From positions 1 through 9,010 of the forward strand of contig CAIQSZ010000314.1 in the NCBI GenBank assembly GCA_903874575.1: a stretch of 9,010 bases of DNA, given 5' to 3'. This document shows positions 1 through 6,481 of this stretch, piece by piece (position 1 is the first letter of the stretch; each line of letters starts with the position of its first letter). The stretch is from an uncultured Elusimicrobia bacterium. GTDB lineage: Bacteria > Elusimicrobiota > Elusimicrobia > UBA1565 > UBA9628. The notes beneath the pieces are model-generated. The model worked only from the letters and a program-made list of their open reading frames with translations, was not told the DNA's origin and searched no databases. Position numbers and translations under genes: made by a program.

Positions 1-1
1 A

Positions 2-763
2 AACTACCACTCCTACGAGGACGTCGAACACGACGAGCAGGGCCGCGCGGTGCGGTCCTCGACCGGAGAAGTCCTCTCGGCGCAGGTCGAGAAGATGTCC
101 AAATCCAAAAAGAACGTGGTGAATCCCGACACCGTGCTCAGGAAGTACGGCGCCGACGCGTTCCGCCTCTACGAAATGTTCATGGGTCCCTTCGAGCAGG
201 CCAAGCCGTGGGACATGCGCAGCATCGAGGGCGTGGCGCGCTTCCTGCGCCGCGTCTGGACGCTGGTCGCCGAACTGGAGGCCGCTCCGGCCGCCGGCGA
301 CGGCCTGGTCTGCGCGCGCCACCGGACGATCAAGAAAGTCACCGAGGACCTGGAGGCGTTCGGGTTCAACACGTGCCTCTCGTCTCTCATGATCTACGTC
401 AACGAGATCCAAAAGGACGCGGCGCCGTCGAAAATCGACGTTGAGACGCTCCTCATCCTTTTGAATCCGTTCGCCCCCCACCTGACCGAGGAACTGTGGT
501 CCAAGCTCGGCCACGCGGACCTGCTCTGCCGCCAGACCTGGCCCGCCTGGGACGCGAAATATTTAGTCGACTCCGTCCTGGAGTATCCGGTCCAAGTCAA
601 CGGCAAGCTGCGCGCGACCTTCTTAATCGCGGCCGACGCCGCCGAGGAAGCGATCAAGGCGGCGGCGCTGGCCGACGCGAACGTGAAAAACGCGATCGGC
701 GGCAAGCAGGTCGTGAAGATCATCGTGGTGCCGAAGAAACTCGTCAACCTGGTGGTGAAATGA
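2..763 (+). CDS. leuS: Leucyl-tRNA synthetase, C-terminal part (5' end outside window)
   Basis: Charges tRNA-Leu with leucine in the cytoplasm (class I aminoacyl-tRNA synthetase). The reading frame is open from base 2, so the catalytic core start and the editing domain lie upstream of the window; about 253 C-terminal residues are present. The class I signature KMSKS is at bases 92-106, followed by NVVNPD and a YGAD..RLYEMFMGP stretch typical of bacterial LeuRS. Next come the helical anticodon-binding domain (roughly bases 180-560, with the LNPFAPHLTEELW motif) and the small C-terminal domain beginning near VQVNGKLRA, which contacts the tRNA elbow. It ends with TGA at 761-763, one base before lptE, so the two are probably co-transcribed. 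No truncation or frameshift is visible within the window. An in-frame GTG at base 50 is internal and not the true start. Confidence 0.96.
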   Translation, partial: NYHSYEDVEHDEQGRAVRSSTGEVLSAQVEKMSKSKKNVVNPDTVLRKYGADAFRLYEMFMGPFEQAKPWDMRSIEGVARFLRRVWTLVAELEAAPAAGDGLVCARHRTIKKVTEDLEAFGFNTCLSSLMIYVNEIQKDAAPSKIDVETLLILLNPFAPHLTEELWSKLGHADLLCRQTWPAWDAKYLVDSVLEYPVQVNGKLRATFLIAADAAEEAIKAAALADANVKNAIGGKQVVKIIVVPKKLVNLVVK

Positions 764-764
764 C

Positions 765-1382
765 ATGAGGAAGCTCTCCCTTTGGCTTGTCGCCTCCGCG
801 CTGGCCGCTTGCGGCGGCCCCGAGATCGGCTACCGTCCTGCCCCTCAGCTCCTGCCCAGCAACATCCAGAAGCTCGCCATCCGTCCCATCGTCAACAAGA
901 CCCAGCAGTTCGGCCTGGAGGACAAACTGGCCTTGGCCGTGCGCGACGAATTCCTGCGCGACGCGCGCTATCCGCTCACGCCCGAGAACGAGGCCAACGG
1001 CATCGTTTGGATCAACATCACCCGCTACATCCTGACGCCGATCCAATACGACGCCACGCTCGCTCCGACGAACTACAAGCTGCGCATCATCATCGACCTG
1101 CAGATGATCGACCGCGCCTCGAACCAAATGCTCTGGGAAGAAAAGAATCTGGAAGGCGCGATGAGCTATCCGGCCTCCACTCTGACCGGAGGCCTCACCG
1201 AGGAGCAGGCGCGCGAGCAGATATGGTCCATTCTGGCGCCCATGATCGTCAAGCGCGTGGTCAACGGCTTCGGGTCGGTGACCGGAACGTCGGAGCGGCG
1301 CATCACCGGCGACGCCCCCTCCACCGCCCCGAACGCCCAGCCCGACAAGCCCCTGCAGCCCGTCGTGCCCGCCCCCTACTGA
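765..1382 (+). CDS. lptE: LPS-assembly lipoprotein LptE-like
   Basis: Probable outer-membrane lipoprotein that plugs and helps assemble the LptD translocon, which places LPS in the outer leaflet. The 205-residue product begins with a short basic/hydrophobic signal peptide and a lipobox LAAC with the lipidated cysteine at residue 16 (bases 810-812). A compact alpha/beta body follows (LAIRPIVNKT near residue 38, then strands and helices to about residue 170), as in the LptE family. The last 35 residues are a Pro/Ala-rich low-complexity tail. Assignment rests on the lipoprotein signal, size, a fold-like pattern beginning I..LAI..., and position between leuS and holA, where lptE also sits in E. 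coli. Sequence divergence in this family is high. The ATG follows the leuS stop by one base, with a weak GGTGG about 9 bases upstream. The alternative is a generic outer-membrane lipoprotein of unknown role. Confidence 0.8.
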   Translation: MRKLSLWLVASALAACGGPEIGYRPAPQLLPSNIQKLAIRPIVNKTQQFGLEDKLALAVRDEFLRDARYPLTPENEANGIVWINITRYILTPIQYDATLAPTNYKLRIIIDLQMIDRASNQMLWEEKNLEGAMSYPASTLTGGLTEEQAREQIWSILAPMIVKRVVNGFGSVTGTSERRITGDAPSTAPNAQPDKPLQPVVPAPY

Positions 1383-1386
1383 GGCG

Positions 1387-2409
1387 ATGGAGCTGCGTCC
1401 CGACGACCTCCTGAGGGAGTGGCAGGCCGGGAAATTCCGGCCCGTCTACTATCTGTTCGGCGAGGAATCCGCGGCGAAAACCGACGCCGTCCTCAAACTC
1501 AAGGAACTGTTCAAGGCCGACGCTTTCAACCTATTCGAGTTTTCGGGCGACCCCGCCTCGGAGGCGTCCGCCGTCGTCGCCGAAGCGATGACCTTCCCCG
1601 TGTTCTCCGACAAGCGTCTCGTCATCGTGCGCAATCCGAGGATCCCGGCCGACGCGCGCGCGGCGTTCGCCGCGTACCTGGGATGCGCGTCCCCGACGAC
1701 GACCTTGGTCCTGCTCAGCGAGGACCGCCGCCCCGACAAGAAGGACGCGCTGGCCGACGCCGCCTCGGCCGTCGGCGCCGTGAGCATATTCTCCCCTCTG
1801 ACCGAAGAGGAGGCCTGCGAGCGCCTGATCGCGCAAGCCCGGAGGGCCGGAAAGACGCTGGCGCCCGCCGCCGCCGAGGCCCTGGTCGGCGAGGCGGGCG
1901 GCGACTGGGGCATCCTGTCCGGAGAGCTGGAGAAACTGGTGACGTTCGCCGGCGCCGAGAAGGACATCGCGCCGGCCGCGGCCCTGGAATGCCTCGGCTA
2001 TCGCAAGGCCGCGGACCCGTGGGCGTTCGAGCGCCTGATCCAGTCTCGCGACGTCAAAGCCTGCCTGGGCCAGCTTGCAGAGCTGTTCTCCGGCTCCAAG
2101 CCCGAGGAGGCGGCGTTCCGCGCGCTCGCCCAAGTCCGATTGGGCTACCTCAAACAGCTCAAGGCCAAGCGCATGCTGAAAGCCGGCTTGCCGCCGCGCG
2201 AGATCGAGCAGAAGCTCAGGATCTTCTACGACAGCGGCTTCTTCGCGCGCGCCGAGCGAGCGAGCGAGGCGCGTCTGCGTCGGGATCTGCGACGCTGCCT
2301 CGAAGTCGAGGCCCAACTCAAGTCGAAATCCTGGCTGGATCCGAAGCTGGAGTTGGAGCGGCTGGTCGTCGAACTCTGCACTCCGACGGCCCGCATCGCC
2401 GCCGTTTAG
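1387..2409 (+). CDS. holA: DNA polymerase III subunit delta
   Basis: Delta subunit of the clamp loader: it opens the beta sliding clamp during replication. The 340-residue length matches the family. The N-terminal region has the characteristic YYLFGEES segment near residue 21, corresponding to the degenerate nucleotide-binding site of delta (no functional Walker A is seen or expected). A mostly helical AAA+ like body follows, and then the C-terminal collar-type domain (about residues 215-330, including the RLGYLKQLKAKRML region). The gene starts 4 bases after the lptE stop with only a short GAGG very close to the ATG, so translation is probably coupled to lptE. Its stop overlaps the stop of the convergent rpsT gene: bases 2406-2409 read TTAG and serve both strands. 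Confidence 0.92.
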   Translation: MELRPDDLLREWQAGKFRPVYYLFGEESAAKTDAVLKLKELFKADAFNLFEFSGDPASEASAVVAEAMTFPVFSDKRLVIVRNPRIPADARAAFAAYLGCASPTTTLVLLSEDRRPDKKDALADAASAVGAVSIFSPLTEEEACERLIAQARRAGKTLAPAAAEALVGEAGGDWGILSGELEKLVTFAGAEKDIAPAAALECLGYRKAADPWAFERLIQSRDVKACLGQLAELFSGSKPEEAAFRALAQVRLGYLKQLKAKRMLKAGLPPREIEQKLRIFYDSGFFARAERASEARLRRDLRRCLEVEAQLKSKSWLDPKLELERLVVELCTPTARIAAV

Positions 2410-2702
2410 GCGGCGGGCGAACCGGAAGAAAGCTTGCGGGCGGCGAGCGCCAAGCGCGACTTCTTGCGCGCGGCGGCCTTCCAGTGGATGGTGCCGCGCT
2501 TCGCGGCCTTGTCCAGAACCGCGGACGCCTTCGAGATCGAGTCGGCGACCTTCTTAACGTCGTTCGCCTTCGCGGCGCTCATAACGGCGCGCACGGCGAG
2601 GCGGACGTCCTTCTTGATCGCACGATTGTGGAGGGTGCGCTTGACGGCCTGGCGGTGAGCCTTGAGAGCCGATTTGTGACGCGTCTGCTTCTTCTTGGCC
2701 AT
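2406..2702 (-). CDS. rpsT: Small ribosomal subunit protein bS20
   Basis: Primary 16S rRNA-binding protein of the 30S subunit. The 98-residue, very basic, helical product starts MAKKKQTRHKSALKAHRQ, the usual S20 N-terminus, and keeps the central N.A.K..VR..VR pattern and the helical C-terminal half with GTIHWKAAARKKSRL. It is slightly longer than the usual 85-90 residues because of a Ser/Gly/Pro/Ala tail. It lies tail to tail with holA, overlapping by 4 bases. No Shine-Dalgarno precedes the ATG: the eight bases before it read CTCCTCCT on the coding strand. A TTGACG/CATAAT promoter ends eight bases upstream of the start codon, so the mRNA is predicted to begin within about 2 bases of the ATG. 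S20 synthesis is known to be autoregulated at translation in E. coli; no comparable leader exists here. Confidence 0.97.
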   Translation of the reverse strand: MAKKKQTRHKSALKAHRQAVKRTLHNRAIKKDVRLAVRAVMSAAKANDVKKVADSISKASAVLDKAAKRGTIHWKAAARKKSRLALAARKLSSGSPAA

Positions 2703-2710
2703 AGGAGGAG

Positions 2711-2740
2711 ATTATGGCTTTTCCCGCGGCTCGCCGTCAA
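2711..2740 (-). promoter_or_regulatory. Predicted sigma70-type promoter of rpsT
   Basis: On the - strand, TTGACG (2740 to 2735; 5 of 6 matches to the -35 consensus) is followed after 18 bases by CATAAT (2716 to 2711; 5 of 6 matches to the -10 consensus). Transcription would start near 2704, two bases before the rpsT ATG. This is a sequence prediction only; no start site has been mapped. Confidence 0.6.
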
Positions 2741-2753
2741 ACGCCGGTTCGAC

Positions 2754-2782
2754 TCGCCGCAGCGTCCGCTGAAGGCTATACT
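2754..2782 (+). promoter_or_regulatory. Predicted promoter of uvrC with strong -10 box
   Basis: TATACT at 2777-2782 matches five of six -10 consensus bases. The hexamer 17 bases upstream (TCGCCG, 2754-2759) is a poor -35 box with three matches. Counting seven bases from the -10 box puts transcription start at 2789, which is the first base of the GTG start codon preferred for uvrC. The -10 box lies inside a short inverted repeat (2774-2788). A factor may compensate for the weak -35, but this is not shown. Confidence 0.45.
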
Positions 2783-2788
2783 TTAGCC
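2774..2788. repeat. Short inverted repeat over the uvrC -10 box
   Basis: GGCTA, a five-base spacer TACTT, then TAGCC form a perfect 5+5 inverted repeat directly abutting the GTG start codon of uvrC and covering the -10 box. It could be a small operator. At this length chance is also a fair explanation. Confidence 0.3.
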
Positions 2789-4123
2789 GTGACCGAAGGC
2801 GCGCCCCGCGACGACGAAGCCGTCAACCTGCTGGATCGCCGGCACCTCCCGCATAAAACGGGCGTGTACATCATGCGCGACGCCGGCGGCGACATTCTCT
2901 ACATCGGCAAGGCCGTCGACCTCGCCAAGCGCGTCGCGCAATACTTCAACCTCCGTAAAAACGACGTCAAGAATCAGGCCCTCGCGCCCCTGGTGCGCCG
3001 CGTCGACTACGTCCTGTGCGAGTCGGAGCGCGAGGCCCTCCTGCTGGAACGCCGCCTCATCAATGAGAACCAGCCGTTTTTCAACATCATGTGGAAAGAC
3101 GGCAAGACCTATCCCTATCTCAAGCTGTCGATAGGCGAGGCCTACCCGAGGCTGTTCATGACGCGCCGCAAGAGCCGCGACGGCGGCCTGTACTTCGGAC
3201 CGTTCCCCCGCGTCGCGCCCGTGAAGAGCCTCCTGCGCTACCTATGGCGTCGGCGCATGTTCCCCCTCAGGCCGTGCCGCTGGGATTTTTCCGACGAGAA
3301 GCCGCTCGACCCTCGCAGGATCAAGGCCTGCCTGTACTACCACACGAGGGAATGCCCCGCGCCGTGCGCCGGCAGGATCGCGAAAGCGGACTACAGGGAG
3401 ATCGCGGAACGCGCCGCGCTTTTCTTCAAGGGCCGCTACAGGGATCTGAAGTCCGTATTCGAGCGGGAGATGAAGGCCGCCTCGAACGCCCTGGAGTACG
3501 AGAAAGCCGCGCAGTTGCGCGACAATATGCTGGCGCTGGGCCTGATGGGAGAGCGCGTGCGCGTGCGCGCCGTCGAGGCTGGAGACGTCGGCGGCCACTT
3601 GGCCGCCAGCCAATCGGTGACGGCCCTGCAGAAGGCGCTGGACCTGCCGACGCCCCCCGTTCATGTGGAATGCTTCGACATCTCTCACTTTCAAGGCAGG
3701 CAGACCGTCGCGTCCATGACCTGCTTCATGGGCGGACGTCCTTACCGCGATCACTACCGAAAGTTCAAGATACGCGAGGTCTCCGGAATCGACGACTTTA
3801 AATCGATGCGCGAGGCCGTGTACCGCCGCTACAAGCGCCTGCAGTCCGAGAAGGCGCGTCTGCCCGATCTGGTGCTCATCGACGGAGGCAGGGGGCAACT
3901 GGGAGCCGCGCAGGACGCGCTGACGGACCTTAAACTCAAGATCCCGCTCGCCGCTCTTGCCAAGCGCCTTGAGGAAGTATTCCTCCCCGGCCGCGCTCAG
4001 TCCGTGGTCCTGCCTCTCGGCGATCCCGCGCTCGGCCTTCTACAGAAGCTGCGCGACGAAGCGCACCGCTTCGGCGTGGCCTACCATCGTCTTTTGCGGG
4101 ACAAAAAGCTGTTCGAAGGCTGA
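2789..4123 (+). CDS. uvrC: Minimal UvrC, excision nuclease subunit C lacking the HhH domain
   Basis: Nuclease of UvrABC nucleotide excision repair, which cuts DNA on both sides of a lesion after UvrB loading. Residues are numbered from GTG 2789 (444 aa). The GIY-YIG nuclease is at about 19-105 (GVY with Tyr27; YIGK with Tyr38; LLLE). A four-cysteine set follows (Cys163, 181, 189, 193; the last three spaced C-x7-C-x3-C), like the reported [4Fe-4S] ligands of E. coli UvrC. A UVR helix pair for UvrB binding lies at about 225-250. The RNase H-like second nuclease keeps CFDISH (Asp297), GIDD (335/336), LIDGGRGQ (Asp365) and AYHR (His433). It ends 11 residues after that histidine. UvrC proteins are usually about 600 aa: the tandem HhH domain is absent, and only about 47 residues separate UVR from Asp297, against roughly 160 in E. 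coli. An alternative ATG at 2714 has a perfect AGGAGG; I prefer GTG because the promoter -10 box lies downstream of that ATG and the extra 25 residues look unlike UvrC. Confidence 0.9.
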   Translation: MTEGAPRDDEAVNLLDRRHLPHKTGVYIMRDAGGDILYIGKAVDLAKRVAQYFNLRKNDVKNQALAPLVRRVDYVLCESEREALLLERRLINENQPFFNIMWKDGKTYPYLKLSIGEAYPRLFMTRRKSRDGGLYFGPFPRVAPVKSLLRYLWRRRMFPLRPCRWDFSDEKPLDPRRIKACLYYHTRECPAPCAGRIAKADYREIAERAALFFKGRYRDLKSVFEREMKAASNALEYEKAAQLRDNMLALGLMGERVRVRAVEAGDVGGHLAASQSVTALQKALDLPTPPVHVECFDISHFQGRQTVASMTCFMGGRPYRDHYRKFKIREVSGIDDFKSMREAVYRRYKRLQSEKARLPDLVLIDGGRGQLGAAQDALTDLKLKIPLAALAKRLEEVFLPGRAQSVVLPLGDPALGLLQKLRDEAHRFGVAYHRLLRDKKLFEG

Positions 4124-4127
4124 GTCG

Positions 4128-5360
4128 TCAGCCCTGCTTGCCCGCCAACTCCCCTAGGCCGAACATCGGCATGAACATGCAGACGACGATAGTGCCGATG
4201 ACCACGCCCATGACGCAGATGACGATGGGTTCGATCAACGAAGTCAGCCCTTTGACGGCGGTGTCGACCTCCTGGTCGTAGAAGTCCGCGATCTTGGAGA
4301 GCATGGTATCGAGCGCTCCGGTCTCCTCGCCGACGGAGATCATCGAGGTGACCATGTTCGGAAAAATCCCCGACTTCTTCAACGGGTCGGACAGGTGGCC
4401 GCCCTCGCGGATCGATTCGCGCGTCAGGAGCACGGCGTCGGCGATGACCACGTTGCCGGCCGTCTGCGCGACGGTCTCCAGCGCCTGCATGATAGGCACG
4501 CCGGACTTGATGAGCGTGCCCAGCGTGCGCGTGAAGCGCGCGACGGCGACCTTTTTGAGAATGATGCCGAAGATGGGAGCCTTGAGCGTGTAGTTGTCGA
4601 TGACCCTCCGGCCGGAGGACGTTTTGTAGTAGGCCAGGAAGGCTTTATAGCCGCCCCAGGGCAGCGCGAGGAGCACGTACCAGTACTTCTTCATCGAGTC
4701 CGAGACATCGATCAGAATTTGAGTGGGCAAGGGAAGTTCCGCGCCGAAGCTGGCGAAGATATTTTTGAAGGTCGGGATGACGAACACCATGAGAAAGCAA
4801 GTGACGATGGCGCAGATCGAGAGCACGATGGCGGGATACATCATCGCCGACTTGACCTTCGCTTTCAACGCCTCGGAACTCTCCATGTACGCGGTCAGGC
4901 GCTCCAGGATGGTGTCCAAAATGCCGCCCAGTTCGCCGGCCTTGACCATGGAGGTATACAGATCGGGAAAGGCGTCCGGATGCTTCTTGAGCGCGTCGGA
5001 TATCGACAGCCCGGCCTCGATGTCCGTTTTCACCGCTCCTACGACCTCCTTGAACACGGGGTTTTCGGCCTGCGTCTCGAGGATGCCGAGGCTCTGGACG
5101 ATGGGCACGCCGGCGCTGACCAACGTGGACAGTTGGCGGGAAAACAGCACCAGGTCCTTCGAGGTCACTTCGCCTTTGCGTCGCGCGGCGATGAAAGCCG
5201 CAACCTTGTCGAAAGGGCTCTCCATCTTCTCCGAGATTTCCAAGACGACGAGCTTCTGGGAACGGAGTTTATCGACGGCGAGCTTCTTCTCTTCGGCGTC
5301 GACGCTCCCCTCCAGCACGAGCCCGGCGGCGGTCTTGGCTTTGTAGCTGAACAGGGGCAT
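4128..5360 (-). CDS. pilC: Type IV pilus inner-membrane platform protein PilC (GspF family)
   Basis: Polytopic inner-membrane protein on which the PilB and PilT motors act to add or remove pilin subunits. The 410-residue length is normal. A short N-terminal segment beginning MPLFSYKAKTAAG precedes two copies of the T2SSF cytoplasmic helical domain, at about residues 70-193 and 273-396. Each has the family pattern FSRQLSTLVSAGVPIVQSL or FTRTLGTLIKSGVPIMQAL, and GELGG or GEETGAL later. Hydrophobic segments lie at about 172-195, 226-245 and 375-400. It is the last gene of the pilB-pilT-pilC operon, 9 bases after pilT, with an AAGGA Shine-Dalgarno (5371 to 5367) overlapping the pilT stop and 6 bases from the ATG. 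Its 3' end is 4 bases from the convergent uvrC stop. GspF of a type II secretion system is the alternative, but the neighbouring pilT favours a pilus. Confidence 0.95.
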   Translation of the reverse strand: MPLFSYKAKTAAGLVLEGSVDAEEKKLAVDKLRSQKLVVLEISEKMESPFDKVAAFIAARRKGEVTSKDLVLFSRQLSTLVSAGVPIVQSLGILETQAENPVFKEVVGAVKTDIEAGLSISDALKKHPDAFPDLYTSMVKAGELGGILDTILERLTAYMESSEALKAKVKSAMMYPAIVLSICAIVTCFLMVFVIPTFKNIFASFGAELPLPTQILIDVSDSMKKYWYVLLALPWGGYKAFLAYYKTSSGRRVIDNYTLKAPIFGIILKKVAVARFTRTLGTLIKSGVPIMQALETVAQTAGNVVIADAVLLTRESIREGGHLSDPLKKSGIFPNMVTSMISVGEETGALDTMLSKIADFYDQEVDTAVKGLTSLIEPIVICVMGVVIGTIVVCMFMPMFGLGELAGKQG

Positions 5361-5369
5361 GGGCGTTCC

Positions 5370-6455
5370 TTAGTGCTGAGGCGACTGCGGGGACATCTGC
5401 CGCTGCATTAGGCGGCGCAAGTCCTCCGTGTCGAGGGAATGAGACATCGCTTCCTGAAAAGTGATCTTCTGCTTGAAGTAGAGGTCGGCCAGGCCCTGGT
5501 TCATCGTCTGCATGCCCGCCTTGCCCCCGGTCTGGATGGCCACCTGGATCTGCTCGACCTTCTGCTCGCGTATGAGGTTACGGATGGCCGAGGTGACGAC
5601 GAGCGTCTCGGCGGCGAGCACGCGGCCCGCGCCCGACGCATGGTTGAGCAACTGCTGGCAGAGCACGGCCTGAAGGACGAACGACAGCTGGACGCGGACC
5701 TGGTCCAACTGATGCTGAGGAAAAACGTCGATGATGCGGTTGATGGTCTGCGCGCAGTCCGTCGTGTGCAGAGTCGCCAGCACCAAGTGGCCGGTCTCCG
5801 CGATGTTGAGCGCGGCGCCGATCGTCTCCAGGTCCCGGAGCTCGCCGATCAAGATGACGTTCGGATCCTGCCGAAGGACATGGCGCAAGGCCGCGCTGAA
5901 GGTCTCCGTGTCCTGGCCAACCTCGCGCTGGTTGATGATGGATTTCTTGTGCGTGTGCACGAATTCGATCGGATCCTCGACGGTCATGATGTGGCATGAG
6001 CGCGTCTCGTTGATGAAGTCGATCATGCTGGCGATGGTCGTGGACTTGCCCGACCCCGTCGGGCCCGTGACGAGGACTAGGCCCTTCGGCAGCTTCATGA
6101 TCTCCAGGATCGAGCGCGGCAGGCCGATCTCGTCAAAGGTCTTGAATGAGTCCGGAATCGAGCGCACCGCGGCGCCCACGAAGCCCGTCTGACGGTACAC
6201 GTTCATGCGGACGCGCCCGATGCCCCGCAGGTTGAAAGCCAGGTCCAATTCGCTGGCAGCCTCGAAGCGCTGGCGTTGCTGATCGTTGAGCAGGGAGTAG
6301 ATCAAGGTCTGAGCGGCTTCGGCGTTCAGCTTCTCGAACGGCGTCGGCACCAAAGCGCCGTCGACGCGGAGGACCGGAGGGGCGCCGACGGTGAGGTGCA
6401 GGTCGGACGCGCCGCGCTCGTGCATCAGCAGGAATAATTCGCCCATTGAGACCAT
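5370..6455 (-). CDS. pilT: Type IV pilus retraction ATPase PilT
   Basis: Hexameric cytoplasmic ATPase that powers pilus depolymerisation, hence twitching and DNA uptake. The 361 residues comprise an N-terminal PAS-like domain (about 1-100, with ASDLHLTVGAPP) and a RecA-like ATPase domain. Visible motifs are Walker A GPTGSGKST at 131-139, the Asp box TVEDPIEF, Walker B VILIGELRD, the His box HLVLATLHTTD and the PilT-specific AIRNLIRE motif, which is needed for retraction in characterised PilT. The last motif separates it from PilB-type ATPases. The start at 6455 is supported by GGGGAG (6469 to 6464), 8 bases upstream; a second ATG three codons later is possible. It begins 26 bases after the pilB stop, with no promoter seen between, so it is read as part of the same operon. 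Confidence 0.96.
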   Translation of the reverse strand: MVSMGELFLLMHERGASDLHLTVGAPPVLRVDGALVPTPFEKLNAEAAQTLIYSLLNDQQRQRFEAASELDLAFNLRGIGRVRMNVYRQTGFVGAAVRSIPDSFKTFDEIGLPRSILEIMKLPKGLVLVTGPTGSGKSTTIASMIDFINETRSCHIMTVEDPIEFVHTHKKSIINQREVGQDTETFSAALRHVLRQDPNVILIGELRDLETIGAALNIAETGHLVLATLHTTDCAQTINRIIDVFPQHQLDQVRVQLSFVLQAVLCQQLLNHASGAGRVLAAETLVVTSAIRNLIREQKVEQIQVAIQTGGKAGMQTMNQGLADLYFKQKITFQEAMSHSLDTEDLRRLMQRQMSPQSPQH

Positions 6456-6481
6456 TCGGTTCTCTCCCCGTCCGCCTTCGC

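Noticed and set aside
1419..2786. A 455-codon open frame overlapping holA and rpsT on the + strand
   Set aside because: Arg/Gly-rich out-of-frame translation of holA that also runs through rpsT on the opposite strand; a typical high-GC artefact.
3957..4157. Frameshifted HhH domain of uvrC in another frame
   Set aside because: The alternate + frame near the uvrC end shows no GxGP-type hairpin motifs, and the bases after 4127 encode the conserved C-terminus of PilC on the other strand.
4395..5411. A 338-codon open frame on the + strand opposite pilC
   Set aside because: Shadow of pilC; composition rich in Asp, His, Arg and Gly with no domain, and the opposite frame is a clear PilC.
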